Shown here: positions 32,624 to 44,949 of the stretch, piece by piece
Position numbering within the stretch: the first letter of the stretch is position 1
How the letters are laid out: each line of letters begins with the position of its first letter
DNA from: Persicaria tinctoria
Taxonomy: Eukaryota > Streptophyta > Magnoliopsida > Caryophyllales > Polygonaceae
Direction of reading: 5' to 3'
Length of the DNA: 64,000 bases
Assembly: GCA_037127255.1 (NCBI GenBank)
Contig: JBANSL010000013.1
Location: 28,739,688-28,803,687 of the forward strand
The notes under the pieces: model-generated
Database searches by the model: none
What the model saw: only the letters and a program-made list of their open reading frames with translations
What the model was told of the DNA's origin: nothing
Made by a program: the position numbers and the translations under genes

Positions 32624-33884
32624 TTTTGAGTGTCGATTTGCTGAATATGAAGTGAGCACTGCAGACAAGCTCGTCGGCATTGCGGATAAGCTTTTTCGTC
32701 TTCAAGAGGCGTTATTGATCGCCCTAAAGGGTATCAATCAGCGGTCTGGAACCCAGACCCCGCTTTCATAGTAATTGGTTAGTCATTTTTTTTGTTTCAT
32801 GTTTTGATTTTTAGGTTTTTTATTTTATGTTATTTGCGATTTTAATGTTATTCGTTTTAGAAAATGTCAAAAATGAAAAAAAAGAAAGAAAATGTCGAAA
32901 AAATCAAAGAAAAAAGTTTGGTTTCATGCATTTCATAGTGTGTTGTAAAAAATACCCATCTAATTTGAGTTTGTCCTATTTAACTTTATACGGGCATTAT
33001 CTTATAAATCTCATGTAATTCTGGAATGATTTGACTTTGTCTTTAAAATTGGTTTTTAAGTGAAATATGATTAGGCATAGGTAATTGAGCATGTATGATC
33101 TAAGTTTGTGAGCATGCTTGATATTCAACAAAAATTTGTCCTTGTGAGATATTTTTGGCCTTATAAGGGATACATCTATATTCCTTTTGCCTTTCTTGTG
33201 TGATTTACTCTTCCTATGCATTTATCATTGAGTATTGTCATTGTTATCTATTTTCAAGATCGATTATATACATGGTCATTGCTTGATAAGTTCAAATGAT
33301 AGAGGCAAAATTGTAGCCAAATTGTATCAATGTCTACCCTATGTTATATCTTGCTTTGAAGCCAATTTGAGCATTTAGCCTGTTTTATTGATAGCTCCAA
33401 AAAATTATATTATTCCTAGCCTATGATGAGCCTTACCCTCATTCCGGAGAAATTGAGATTTTGAGTGAGTTATGGAATCTATTTTGGAGTTGAGGAGAAA
33501 GAAGCTAAAGTGTGAGTATTACGGTTTATGGTTTTTAGAAGATGTAATGTTATGTGCTTATTAGTTCCTTCATTTTTATGCATTTCTTCTTACATGTATT
33601 TCGGCTTCAGTTAAAAAAAAAACAGTTCAAAAAAAAAGCAAAAAAAAGAGAACAAAAAGCCAAATTTATTTATTTTTGCATAATGAAGAAGAATTGGATT
33701 TATATTGGTGAAAAATTAGATTGGTTGGGTGTTGTAGATTGCATGAGTATGTAATGATGAGATATGATGAGTATGAGTTTTTGATATATTTTGAGAGTAG
33801 TGTTATGGAGGATTTTTGGAAAACATACACACAACATCTCTCAAAACATAATAACGACTCCAAATTAAAATCCTATGGCAATAG
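32624..33884 (+). other. Non-coding tail of the plus-strand Athila-type element
   Basis: Includes an in-frame-looking continuation with heptad-like residues just after the stop (AEYEVSTADKLVGIADKLFR, 32640-32700), then A/T-rich DNA with A-runs near 33610-33660, as in the minus-strand copy. No polypurine tract or 3' LTR follows. The element is truncated near 33.8 kb. Confidence 0.5.
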
Positions 33885-34794
33885 TCGAAAAATATTACAT
33901 TAACCTCAAAAAATGATACATTAGGTCTAATGCAGCTTTTTTGTAAATGCTACTCCCGCTCATGTTGCATTAGATCAAATGTAACAACTATTTCATGCTA
34001 ATGTAACAGTCAAGCATAAGAACTATAACATGTTACATTAGACCAAAAAACATGCTACAATAGATATGTAATGTAACATTCATGGCAAAAGATAATGCAT
34101 CAACAATTCACACCTAATGCAACCGTTTTAATTCAAGCTATTGGAACAACCTTGTAAAGTTGTTGTAGCATTTCTCACATAAACTAATGTATATATTTAC
34201 AGAATTTATCAAATTACAACCGCATTAATAAAAATGGGCAAATACGTACATAAATATTATTATAAATTATGTCATGTACATTCACAATACATAGATATTA
34301 GTCAAGAAAAATACTATGATTTATGGGTTTTGCCTTCTACTCTTTGTTTGCTAAAACGTGCGGAATTTAGCTGAATGACTTTCCTGCCTTCATGGTCCTG
34401 CAGATATGCAACACACAAACTTTAAGCTTACCAACAAACTATCATATGTAACCATATTATAATTTAAGCAACAACACAACCTCTAGGCACCATTTACATA
34501 ATTGCATAAGAAGGGCAATATATAGAGTTATATTCCATTCCCGATGAAAGATAAGAATACAAGATAACTTCTCATATCAACAAATACATATACTTACGGA
34601 TTTTATTCTAAAGGTTTAAATCATTTATATTGAGCATCAATTAAAAGAAGCTTTCTACCCTTTTATTTTTTAATCTTACCATAGATCTAGGTCCGGTAAA
34701 GTTCACCATATACTGAAAATTGACAAATCCCTGAACACAACAAGGCCAACCCACACCACAACCAAACGCCCACACCACATCCAAACTCACATAA
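33885..34794. other. Unassigned DNA with repeated TGTAACATTA words
   Basis: From 33885 to about 34170 the words AATGTAAC, GTTACATTA and TGCATTAG recur on both strands, as in subterminal regions of DNA transposons. At 34311-34400 the minus strand carries a possible last exon after an acceptor (CTGCAG): DHEGRKVIQLNSARFSKQRV, then a stop. I do not recognise it. The remainder is featureless. Confidence 0.35.
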
Positions 34795-35629
34795 TGTTGT
34801 GAGCCTAATTTGCCATGTTTTATACTATCTTGTATATCGATTTCTGCATGCATTTCATACATTTTGGGCTAGAATAATACAGATTCTATGTAGTTTACAC
34901 TAAATTGCCAAATTATGGAATCTACACTAGTTTCTGTTTAATTTCGCAGGAATCGAGCCATTTTACAATAATTCAGAGAAAAGAAGGAGAAAAATCAAGA
35001 AAAGCACATGATCTGGGACAAATCGAGAAAATCGAGAAAAGAAGGAGAAATCGAGAAAAGGTCAATGAGTAGCGGAACTAGGACAAATCGAGAAAAGAAG
35101 GAGAAAAATCGACTCGACATGATCTGGTCGATATCGACCAACCTTGGTCGAAATCGAGGAAGCTGGTCGATTTTCCACCAAAAGCCCAAAATCGAGTGAT
35201 GAAACACAAAAGAGGTCGATTTCGACCATACTGGTCGATATCGACCAAAACCTGGTCAAAATTCCTCATGGGAGCCGAAATCGAGTGACAGAGGAAGAAT
35301 CCGAAGAAGATAGCTCGATATTGACCAAACTTGGTCGATATCGACCAACCTACAGAGGCCGAAATCGAGCAGTCCGAGTGTTGAGCTGGCTTTCTTCCAC
35401 ATTAAGCAAGAAATATTCTATCAATTCAAGAGAAGATTTATCAAGTCCAAGAGAGATCTATCTACACTAATCCTAGTTTCCTTTATAGATATATTTGTTT
35501 TATTTCCAAATTTAATCATTAAGTATTAGATAGAGAGATGTAGATATAGATAGATGTTTATTTCCTAGATTAGCTAGGGAATGAAGCCTATAAATAAAGC
35601 CTTAGGGGCTCAACTCTCTATTTCCTCCA
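34795..35629 (+). mobile_element. Truncated LTR of the TCGA-motif family
   Basis: Starts TGTTGTGAGCCTAATTTGCC and follows the LTR at 17488 landmark by landmark: GATTTCTGCATGCATTTCAT, ACAGATTCTATGTAGTTTAC, ACACTAGTTTCTGTTTAATT, CTATAAATAAAGCCTTAGGGGC. It stops at about 35629, roughly 40% of full length. TCGATATCGACC and TCGAAATCGA words recur between 35127 and 35345. Confidence 0.75.
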
Positions 35630-37111
35630 TGTCAAAATGCCGCGATCATGGAGCCAAATCAGCATCATTACACATATAGGACATACTTAAAAAAAATAAA
35701 GGGTGTAGGATCAGACTGAGGCCCACCCGCAGGATTAGGTCCTACTGTAATTAGGGGCTCTGCTCAAGCCCACGCCTTCATCTTCCCTACTCTATTTTTT
35801 CGAAAGAAAGAAAGAAACAGGGGCTCTGCTCGGGCCGAGAAAGCCGGAGGAAGGAAGAACAAAGGGGAGCCCCTGACGACACTCTCAGACTCCGGCCACC
35901 CCTCCTGGTGGCACAGACCAACACCCACAGAAAGGGAAAGAAAAAAAAGAGGGAAGAAGCTTACCGAGGAGGGTTTCGAATGCGCTGGAGGTGCTCGGAA
36001 GCTTGGCGGGCTTCTTCGGAGACGGAGCTTTCTCCTTGGACCTAGATCAAAGGCGTTGGATGAGAAAGGTGGAACTTTTCGGCGCTTTTGACAAGAAAAC
36101 GGTAATGGGGAGCTTACTGAGAGTTTTGATCGAAATGGAGGTCGTCGGAGCTCGGGCGTGGCCGGAAACTGAGGGAGATCTCCTTGGGAAGCTCGGTCTG
36201 CTGGACTTCGAGGCTGAATAAGGGAGAACAAGAGGGTTGCAGCTGTTGCTGCATGTGCTCTCGGAAAGCAGAGGGAAAGAAGGCAGGGGACGACGGTTCG
36301 AGAAAGCTCCTTGGTTGCTCCGCTGCGTTTTCGCCGGACCTGGGGAGTTTCGGAACTCGGACTGCTAGTTTCGGTGGAAGAAGAAGGTTGAGGGTGCTCG
36401 GACGGGTCTGGGGGGTGGTTCTAGTGAAACTCGGCGACAAGGGCGGTGGTGGTGTTCCGGAAGCTGGGAGGACAGAAGAGAGGTGTGACGTAGGGCTGTG
36501 AAGATTCAGGAAGAGAAGGTGTTGATGGGTTGTTGTTCTGCCGAGTACATTGAAGCAAGGGGAGGAAGGATTGTTTTGTTGTGTGCATATTTGAACAGAG
36601 AAAGAACAGGGGTAGAGGAGAGAAATGAGGTGGGGTGTTTTGAAAGCAATGTGAAGAGAGGAGGGTTCAACTTTGGCGTGGGTATAAATATGAGCAGAGG
36701 TATCGGGTCTTGCTGTGTGAGTGTGACTACTCGACAAGAAGGGGGAGGTGAGAGAGCTGTCAGCTTGACCTTTGAATTAGGATGGGAGATTGGAGTAGAA
36801 TTAGAATGAGGTCCCAAGAACCAATTTCAAAACACCCGGAAAATAAAACCCGAAACCTGCTTTCTCGACCTTATTCCGAATCGAAATTTCAAATAATGTT
36901 TCAATCAAGAGGATATCGGCATCCAAAATTATTTTCAAATCCCGAGGTGAAAAGACGGAATCAATCTTCAAAATTTCGAAAGTAGGTCGGAATTCGCGTT
37001 AAGGGATTTAATTTAGGTTTATTTTATTTCAAAATATCTTAATTTTCCGACTTAAATTCATTTTATATTATTTATTTTTAAATTATTATTTTAAAACTCG
37101 AGGCCTTTACA
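35630..37111 (-). mobile_element. LTR-like segment (TGTAAAGG...TTTGACA)
   Basis: On the minus strand it starts TGTAAAGGCCTCGAG and ends GGCATTTTGACA. Content resembles LTR-C at 51.6-57.3 kb: AT-rich start, then GA- and CT-rich sequence with frames of low complexity. A TATA-like word (CATATTTATACCC, minus, about 36685-36697) is followed by a pyrimidine-rich leader. ORFs of 155 and 207 residues here are Pro/Ser-rich and lack domains. Flanks do not show matching 5-bp duplications. Confidence 0.4.
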
Positions 37112-38210
37112 TTGATATTCCAAACAAGTTAATTTGGATTTATATTAGTAACTGAAAATTCTCTGTTAAATCCACATCTTCTATTTGTAATACAGAGAAT
37201 ACTAAGAAAATTCCAGCAGACTGGATTTGGAAACATAATATTCCTCCGAATATTAAAAATTTTATTTGGAAAATTATTTTAGATATTTTACCTACCACGA
37301 CCCGTCTAAATAGATATATAAATAGAGTTTCTAGTATTTGCTCTCTTTGTAATTCTGATACAAAAGATACAAATCATTTATTGTTTAATTGTCGGATCAT
37401 AAGAGCCCTTATTCAAAATCTGGGTGTTAAGTTGGGAAAATGTTATAATATTCCAAATTTAACAAGTAATGTTTCGGAAAATATTTTAAATACTAGGGCT
37501 CTTAATATAGATTTTACAGACTTATGTCATTTATGGCATTCTGTTTGGGAGCACAGAAATAGAATTATTTTTCGCAATACTTCTGATACAGGTATTATCT
37601 ATGCTCTAAATTAAACTATAGACAAAATCTCATGTTGGAATAATTAGCAGGTAAAAACGAAGTTACCTAAACGTGTTAGACCTCCTGATAAATTGATTTG
37701 GAAATGCCCTCTAATAAATGTCATTAAGATCAATGTAGATGCTTCGGTGAAAATTGATACTCAACCGCAGGTTGGTTGTATTGTGAGGAATAATGACGGT
37801 CTAGTTCTTTGAATTTATAAATGTAACGTTAGGATGCGTTCGGTTATTCTTGCAGAAGCTTTTGCAGTTTATACAGGTATAAGACTGGTAGCGGAGATAG
37901 AGATTCGAAGAGTAATAGTTGAAAGTGATTATGCAATCATCGTCCATGCCATCAATCAAGTGAACAATATACCATGGGAGGTCGCTCAAATAATCTAAGA
38001 GATTTATTCGTTAAGCAAAGATTTTGAGAGCGTCACAATTCAGCACTGCTACAGAGAGGCAAATGGTGCAGCTGATTTTCTTGCTAAATCTCAATTGAAT
38101 TGTAATTTTATTTTTAGTTCCTGTTGTTGTGAGTTCTAGAATATCATCTTATGAGATGATCATGGATGTCGTTAGTACATCCAATTTATTGCCTACTGTA
38201 AAAAAAAAGA
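37112..38210 (+). pseudogene. LINE 3' part: zf-RVT and RNase H
   Basis: The frame reads PADWIWKHNIPPNIKNFIWK, then CSLCNSDTKDTNHLLFNC (zinc-binding reverse transcriptase domain), then an RNase H domain: KINVDASVKIDTQPQVGCIV, AEAFAVYTGIRLVAEIEIRR, VIVESDYAIIVHAINQVNN, CYREANGAADFLAKSQL. Stops break it at about 37614, 37648, 37810 and 37996. A short A-run near 38202 marks the probable 3' end. The 5' part is missing, replaced at 37111 by the LTR-like segment. Different sequence from the LINE at 4.5-7.8 kb. Confidence 0.8.
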
Positions 38211-39192
38211 CTATAAAAGAAAGGAAAAAAAACTTATAAACCAATTTAAAAGAAACAATAGTGTTGAAATCATGTGACTTTGTTGTTTTTTGTTTTATAT
38301 AAAAAAATATAATCCACATGGACCAATTAAAAGATAGGACAGTAAGTTGGGGTAGTAATTTGGACCAGATGATTCACACCGGTTGACTAGACGGACACGG
38401 AAACACAGATTACGGGTCGAATTCGAAGATTAATATGAGCTGGCCCGTTGGGTCACCAAGCCTTAATAATTCATCGAAATTATTGGTAGATTATTAGATC
38501 TTTTATATTTGCATCAACGAAAATTCACAACGATATTGCTGGAAAGTGTGAGCAAGATTCATCATAAACTTTTCGATTGAATTATTTTTCCCACAACAAT
38601 CAACATAATTGAATTTTGAAAGCACAAAATTTTCACATAAATTAATAGTTTGATGGAAACATTATAATTGAAATAGCATGAGCTATCAAACTCGGTCATG
38701 AGGGGCAAAAGTTTTTTATTTGCGGGGTGACTACATGCACCCATGACATGTGTTATATACACTGTTTAAGACGAATCTTTGTAAATTTAAAAGGAGGGGA
38801 GGAGAGAGTAAAAGATGCACATCTTTTACTTTTTGCCAATATAAAAACTATAAGGGCGGATCATAGATCCGCCCTTGTTCTCTCCTTTTTTTTTTTTTAA
38901 GCTGTTGTGCAACTTTTCTCTATCTTTTTTTATTTAAAAGAGAATTTGCTGAAATGGACCTTTAAGCATCTTTACTTAGGTAGATAGGCCCATTAAATAA
39001 TTTTTTAGCATGCCTAGGCCTTATTAAATGTTTTTTCGGTTTCCAGACCCTTCCTCGGTTCCTCCATCCTCTCGCATCTCACACTTTCTCATGTCCTTCC
39101 TCCTTCCTCTTCGGTCTCCCCTCGCGATTCTTCAAACTGCCACTACCACCAGCTGCAGAACTCTGGGCACCAGTTTGTGTGCAATGTGCTGA
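38211..39192. other. Non-coding DNA with a perfect hairpin
   Basis: No gene recognised. At 38852-38876 a perfect inverted repeat has arms AAGGGCGGATC and GATCCGCCCTT around ATA. The last part may be the truncated 3' side of the CACTA element. Confidence 0.5.
38852..38876. repeat. Perfect 11-bp inverted repeat, 3-base loop
   Basis: Arms AAGGGCGGATC / GATCCGCCCTT with loop ATA. It resembles the pair of hairpins at 45882-45944. Confidence 0.8.
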
Positions 39193-40718
39193 CTACAAGA
39201 TAGGTTGAGACTCAGATCCCATGCCCACAACCCGGCCTTTCTTCGAACCACCTGTTGCCTTGAGCCAAAGAGCATTTGTGTCAACCGAATGGGATCCATC
39301 CTCTGAGACAGCATCATCTAAGATTTCATCCTCAAGCAACTGGTCATACTTGTCCTAGAAGTGGAAAGAAAATGAATTTAACAACACTCAGAACACAAAA
39401 ACGAAAATGAAAACCAAAAAGCAAGCTCAGAACAGTAAAACCAAAAGCTGAAAATAACAGATCCCAACAACAGAAAATTGAAAATAAATGAACATAGGAA
39501 CAGAACTAGACATAGGAAAATAAAAGAAATAAAAATAAATGAACATAGGAACTGAGCATAGGAACAGAAGAAAAAGCTAGGGAAAAAAACAAAACCAATA
39601 CATAAATTATAACAGATCACAACACAAGAGTGAAGAACACCAAAACCAAAACCAAAACCAAAACCAATCCGTAACCAATATCAAAAACAAGATATAAAAG
39701 ACCACAACATATAAACACTTGAAACATCAGATCCATAACCAATACCAAAAGCAAGATATAGAAATTAAAACTACAGATCCCAACACATGAGTAAAGAACA
39801 CCAAAACCAATCCATAACCAATACCAAAAGCAAGATATAAAAAACCACATCACATAACCAATACCAGAAGCAAGAACAGTTGAATGCACATTTTAATTTC
39901 TAAGGCATAAAAGTCCCAGTTCAAATCATGCACATCACACAATCAAAGGCATTAAGTAGTTAAAGGGTAACTTCAAATACTAACTTACCACAGTTTCTTG
40001 GCACTGAGCGCCCGCCCAAGAACCATCTTTTTTTCTATGACAGCGTTCAAATGTTTCCTTTGGTGTAGGATCTTTTCCAAGCTCCTCCCTCTATGGAAAA
40101 TATTGTATTAGTTTAATTAATTAGATATATATACTGAATAGAGAGTAAATGGTAAACAAAATGATGTCAGATGAGAGCTAATGTGTGCATACAAGTCGCT
40201 TCTTGATTACGGTTGTGGAAACCGAACCACCACTGAAAATTGGTGTGCCCTTCTCTGTTGCTACAACTCTGTTTTGCTTGTTCACCTCAGATTGGTGTAG
40301 AAATTTGTCCTCCTTTTTCCATTTCTCACACATTTTGACCCATATGACTTGCTTCACCCACGAAGCCTTTTTCTTTGTTCTCCCCGTGCGAGCCTTCCCG
40401 AAGACGTTCCTTAGGTGATCCTCTCCCTTAGTGTTGAATGCTTTGCGAACTTCTGACTCTGGGAATACAGTTTCATCCCAAGTTGCTCGTGCCTGAATAT
40501 ATTGAACAAACATATTAACTAGGGGCATTATTTATTCAGACATACATCTAATTAATCAAAGTAAAAATCTTATTGAATTGTTTTATACCTTGAACATTTC
40601 CCACCATAACTCCAAGGTGGTGGCAGGAACATCACTCCACCGTATGTAGGGGCCATCAAAATGGGAGTGAATAACCTGTGTGAGGACTCCAAACGCAGGA
40701 TTGCTTGCATCAAAGCTT
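39193..40718 (-). pseudogene. Ptta/En/Spm (TNPA-like) transposase gene, four exons
   Basis: Exon borders on the minus strand: about 40718-40589, 40492-40193, 40090-39989 and 39354-39193, all with GT..AG introns. They read FDASNPAFGVLTQVIHSHFD, then WDETVFPESEVRKAF and HLRNVFGKARTGRTKKKASW, then REELGKDPTPKETFERCHRK, then VDTNALWLKATGGSKKGRVV. This is the Transposase_24-type domain of plant CACTA elements, thought to bind subterminal repeats. It ends at TAG 39195-39193, but the frame beyond stays Ser/Gly/Gln-rich, so the stop may be premature. The first exons (N-terminus) are not identified. Confidence 0.75.
39480..39880. repeat. Minisatellite in the last intron of the TNPA-like gene
   Basis: 'GAACATAGGAAC' recurs near 39489-39565. 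'CATAACCAATACCAAAAGCA' with 'AGATATA' recurs at about 39675, 39735, 39820 and 39855. The reverse strand reads as hydrophobic chance ORFs. Confidence 0.65.
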
Positions 40719-41103
40719 CATAAGGTACATATTAAAAAAAATTAGGAATGTATTATACACTAAGATTTGAAGAGTTTCTATGCATTATATTGGATATGTA
40801 GTAGACACTTGATTTATAATCTAATACCAAAGCTTCATAAAGGACAAATAATAAAAAAAGGGGAATGTAATTGACACTTGATTTATAATTTAACATCATG
40901 ATCAAATTCAAAACTATCTATCAGACACAAAGATTTGAAGAGTTTATGTTCATTATATTGGATATGTCATTCGATGCAAATCAAATTTCATAACTACATG
41001 AACTTTCACACATGAAACAAAACGTCTATCCATTTGAATTAACCACACATCAATAAATTGAAAATAACATAAACTATCTCTCTTCACTTTGAAGCAAGAA
41101 CGC

Positions 41104-42454
41104 CTATCCATTTGAATTAACTACATTAACTTTCACACATGAAACAGAACGTTTATCCATTTGAATTAACCACGCATCGTAGGTGATGACACCGACATCC
41201 CACAATTGCATCAACTCGTCAATGAGAGGTTGGAGGTAAATATCAATCAACTTCTTCGGGTTTCGAGGACCTGGCACTATCAACGACATGAACATGTGCT
41301 CGTTCCTCATGCAAAAATGAGGTGGAAGATTGTAAGGAGTGACAATCACTGGCCAACATGAATAATTCTGATCAGATTTGTTGAAAGTAGCAAAACCATC
41401 GTTGCATAAACCCAAACGAACATTATGAGGCTCACAAGCAAAATCAGGATGCTTCGTGTCCAACCTCTTCCATGCATCTCCATCTGAAGGATGGCACATC
41501 ATTCCCTCCTCTGTTACGTGTTCTGCATGCCAAGTCATGTTGCTGGCTGTCACCTCAGAAGCATATAGTCTCTGTAGCCTTGGAATTAGAGGCAAGTGGA
41601 ATAAAACTTTATGTGGCTTGCGCTTCCCTGAAGCACCCACGACATATCTTGCATGACCACATAACTTACATGAATCTTCATTGACATCATTCTTCCAATA
41701 CAACATACAACCGTTGGGACACATGACTATTCTTTCTACCGGTAGACCCAAATTTCGGACTATCTTCTCAGTTTCATAGTTACTGGTGGGAATCTTGTGG
41801 GCATCAGGCAACACTTCATCATACAATTGCACGAACCCATTGAAGAGGTTTTGAGGAACATTATATTCACACTTCAAGCTCATAAGTCGGCTCACAAAGG
41901 ACAACTGTGTATGTGTAGTACACCCAGGAAACACAAGTTCATCAGCTGCTCTTAGCACATCTTCAAACCGCGTGGACAAGAGATTAATATCCTCCTCGAC
42001 TGCTACCGGATCTTCGCCCATTCCATCGACCTCATTAACTTCAGCTGGTTGGAATTCAACATCAACTCCATTATTCAAAACACCATCGACATTATAGGGG
42101 CTAAACCATATAGGAGGAACAAAGTTTGGCCCAGCAACATCGAACACCATCCTCTGTTCTGCAGTTAACTGATCATACATAGCCAACTGGTTGCCCCCTA
42201 CCATTTTCTCATGGTTTGGATGTGCAATAGATTCTCCATGTGCCGTCCAACGATAATAACCATACATAAACCCACGGCGGTATAAATGCTCCTTCACATC
42301 ATCTACTTTCTCGAAATAACAATTCTCACATCTCCGACATGGTAGTTTGAGCAAAAGCAAAATTTATAAACTTATCCACCCCTTGGAAGTATTCGGGCTT
42401 TAATCCTCTACGATTCTCCAAGTACATATCATACATCCATGTACGATCGTCCAT
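41104..42454 (-). pseudogene. TNP2-type CACTA transposase, truncated
   Basis: The start (MDDRTWMYDMYLENRRGLKP, ATG at 42454) is the transposase-associated domain. A frameshift near 42360 is needed to continue CRRCENCYF...VKEHLYRRGF and YYRWTAHGES. The TNP2 core follows: PNGCMLYWKNDVNEDSCKLC, KVLFHLPLIPRLQRLYAS, CNDGFATFNKSDQNYSCWPV and PKKLIDIYLQPLIDELMQLW, DVGVITYDA. After that point the family sequence stops abruptly and 28 unrelated residues follow, so the second half of the catalytic domain is gone. An active product is not expected. Confidence 0.85.
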
Positions 42455-42852
42455 ATTTTATCAAATTCGATTAATCCGTACAGTAGATATATAATAGCTA
42501 GCGCACATTACTATATATTTAAACAAATTGAATATTCCTAAATATAATTCTTAATAAAAAGCCCATTGCTAAATTTCTAAATAATTACACATAATATTGA
42601 ATAAAATTGAAATACTTAGCATATAGTGTCAACTTATAACCAATTTTTAAAAGTACATCACATATATTTGTACATATAAACATTGTCAAACACATATTCT
42701 TCCAAAACCCCCAAAATGTTTTTCAAAAGAAAAATTACCAACCAATGCAAACATTACCGTAATCATAATATAAGTATATAACCATTTCTACTTCTATATA
42801 TAATCTTATATACATACTACTTTCCTTTTTCTAATTAAAATAAATAGGAATA

Positions 42853-42856
<4 letters not shown>

Positions 42857-42884
<28 letters not shown>
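42857..42884. repeat. (AT)n microsatellite
   Basis: About 14 AT units, upstream of the TNP2-type gene. Confidence 0.95.
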
Positions 42885-42887
<3 letters not shown>

Positions 42888-43079
42888 AATATGTGCAAGA
42901 GAAATGAAAACTTACCTCTGTCCGTACAAGGCGATTGGGAGGTGGATCTGATCGATGGAGCTTCTCAAAATGGCCAACAGATGTCCAAGCTAGAAGAAAA
43001 CACAAGTGGGCCGGCCCCATTTAATGCACCTAACCATAAAGCAGGTGAAGTACAAAATCACTTTAATGACCTCATCCGT

Positions 43080-43661
43080 AATAGCAACGAAATTTAGCCA
43101 CAGATTAAATCGTCGCTAAATAACCACTTCCTTCTATGGGCTAATTAAATATTGGGCTTCCACGTACTAGCTTCTAATGGGCCGAGCCCAGAAAATTAAT
43201 TGGGAGACCCGGTTTCAACCACGGATCGGGGTTATGTCATATCGGATCATAGCCCAAGTATATGATAATATCCGGCCCGCCTACAACTAGTGAGCCAAGG
43301 CCCACTCACCCATGTTCAATTCATTTGATTTTCGATGACGAATAGCCACAGATTTAGCCACGGCTATTGTGTTATGGCCAGATTAGCGTCGAAAACAGCC
43401 ACGACAATTATATTCGTGGCTGAAGTCGTGGCTATCTACTGACACTGACAAAAATCGAGCCACCAAATCAGCGACGGACATCTGGTTCGTTGCTATTAGC
43501 CACTAATGTTCTGACATGTCATTCCTGGATGAGTATCAGCCACGAATATAGCCACGGTCAGGAACAGCCATGGCCAATTTCATCGCTAGTGGACACGAAG
43601 ATAGGGTCGCCTGTAATTCGTGGCTAACCATCTGTAGTTATTTCCTGTTTTTTTAGTAGTG
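43080..43661 (-). repeat. CACTA subterminal repeats and terminus
   Basis: The word TAGCCACGA and its complement (TCGTGGCTA) occur many times in both orientations. They lead to the terminus CACTACTAAAA at 43661. Such clusters are the binding sites of TNPA-type proteins. Confidence 0.8.
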
Positions 43662-44826
43662 CCATTTGATATGCCATGAAAATTCCAAAGAGGGAGGGAG
43701 GAATCCTCCTTAGTATTCATCTCACTAGTTTTCTTTCATTTTCCTTAAAAATGACTCACTCTTGTTGCTAGGACAAGCAAGTTAGATTTTGGAAAGTTTA
43801 ATGTGAGTGAAGTTGTTGTATGTTATGGGGGCAAGGTTAAGGTTTATTTTGAGTTTTACTAGCTCGGTTATTTAATAAAATACTATAGTATATTTATAAT
43901 TGACAATGTTGTTTGTTTCTTGTTTTGGTTGTGGGTGGCTTAATTAAGAGCATTCTAAGAGCAGAAGAGATCATTTAGTTCATCAATAGAATGTAACTAT
44001 TAAGGGATCTCACCTAAGAAACTAAATGGCATTGTGCTAATTATATGTCCGTTAGACAACAACTAGTTTCCCCTTATACTTTTCAACTGATCTTGCATTA
44101 TTCTTCATCATGTTCTCTTTCTGCAGTGAAGATAATAAATTAATAATATTGTCCTCCCACTAAATTCTTCATCATGTTCTCTTTCATTCATGTTATAGTA
44201 TGTGTACTAAGAAAGCTGAGGAACTTCTGGCATTATGCTCACAATTGAAGGGGGAGATGAGCCAAGGTTTTGGCCAAAGCTTATTATAATTATATAGATG
44301 ATGTGATTTTTCTTAATTTACCTATATGTTTGATCAGTACTCATCCTTAAAGTTTTGTCCATGACAACCCTTTTTCATTTGCTTTCTGATTCCAATGTTG
44401 TGTCAAACAACAATGAAGATAGAAGGATCTCAAGTCTTGGCATCATCTGGAGCCTATAGAGCTATGAGTTGCTTTCTTCATGAATTTTTGGTAGTATAAC
44501 TTTTTCATTTTTAAGTGATTATTCATCCTGAAAATTTTCATGTAGTGTGGTTGAATTCCAATAATTCTATCACTGCATGAATGTCACTTTATGTCATCCA
44601 TTTATCACTTTCACCTGCCACTTGGACTTGCTAATGTTAGTGTTTTGGTATTTCTATAGGTTGTGGAATGTCTTATGAAGCTAATCAGCTCCGATCCATG
44701 TGATACTGAGGACAATAGATGCGGGTTCCAATCCATGTCAACATTTAGGACATTAATAATCGTGAAAGGTCACATAACAAGAATAAAATTAAAGCCTTTT
44801 ACTTGTTTCATTATTTCTAAATTAAA
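43662..44826. other. Non-coding DNA between CACTA end and repeat block
   Basis: No gene recognised. Near 44720-44740 a degenerate copy of the tRNA-like B-box word (GATGCGGGTTCCAATCC) lies 150 bp before the better copy. Confidence 0.4.
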
Positions 44827-44897
44827 GCCTATTAGTTCAAATTGGTAGAGCGTTGTGCTCAAGCACATAGATGCGGGTTCAAATCCCGCATAGGTTA
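44827..44897 (+). ncRNA. tRNA-like sequence (SINE head or tRNA pseudogene)
   Basis: Acceptor arms AGCCTAT and ATAGGTT pair over seven positions (start near 44826). D-arm GTTC/GAGC. T-arm GCGGG-TTCAAAT-CCCGC. The A box (GTTCAAATTGGTAGAGC) and B box (GGTTCAAATCC) are present. The anticodon arm is two bases short, so no clear anticodon loop forms. I read it as a tRNA-derived promoter, not a working tRNA. Confidence 0.6.
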
Positions 44898-44949
44898 TTT
44901 TTGAATCCTTCACCTATTTTCGCGGAAAAATCTGTCTTTTTGCGATGAA

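Larger units (their letters stand above)
39193..43661 (-). mobile_element. CACTA (En/Spm) element, one end preserved
   Basis: The right terminus on the minus strand reads CACTACTAAAAAAACAGG, a CACTA terminal repeat. Next come subterminal repeats of the TAGCCACGA type (43080-43661), a TNP2-type gene, and a TNPA-type gene. The opposite terminus was not found, so the element is truncated on the left. Confidence 0.8.

Noticed and set aside
35764..36817. Several 100-207 residue Pro/Ser-rich ORFs
   Set aside because: Overlapping on both strands, low complexity, no domain; they lie in an LTR-like segment.
35630..37111. Complete solo LTR
   Set aside because: Ends look like TG..CA, but flanking five bases (CTCCA and TTGAT) do not match, and both neighbours are truncated elements.
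39378..39889. Hydrophobic, membrane-like ORFs on the minus strand
   Set aside because: They arise from an A/C-rich minisatellite within an intron.
44827..44897. Functional tRNA gene
   Set aside because: The anticodon arm is two bases short and no anticodon can be assigned.
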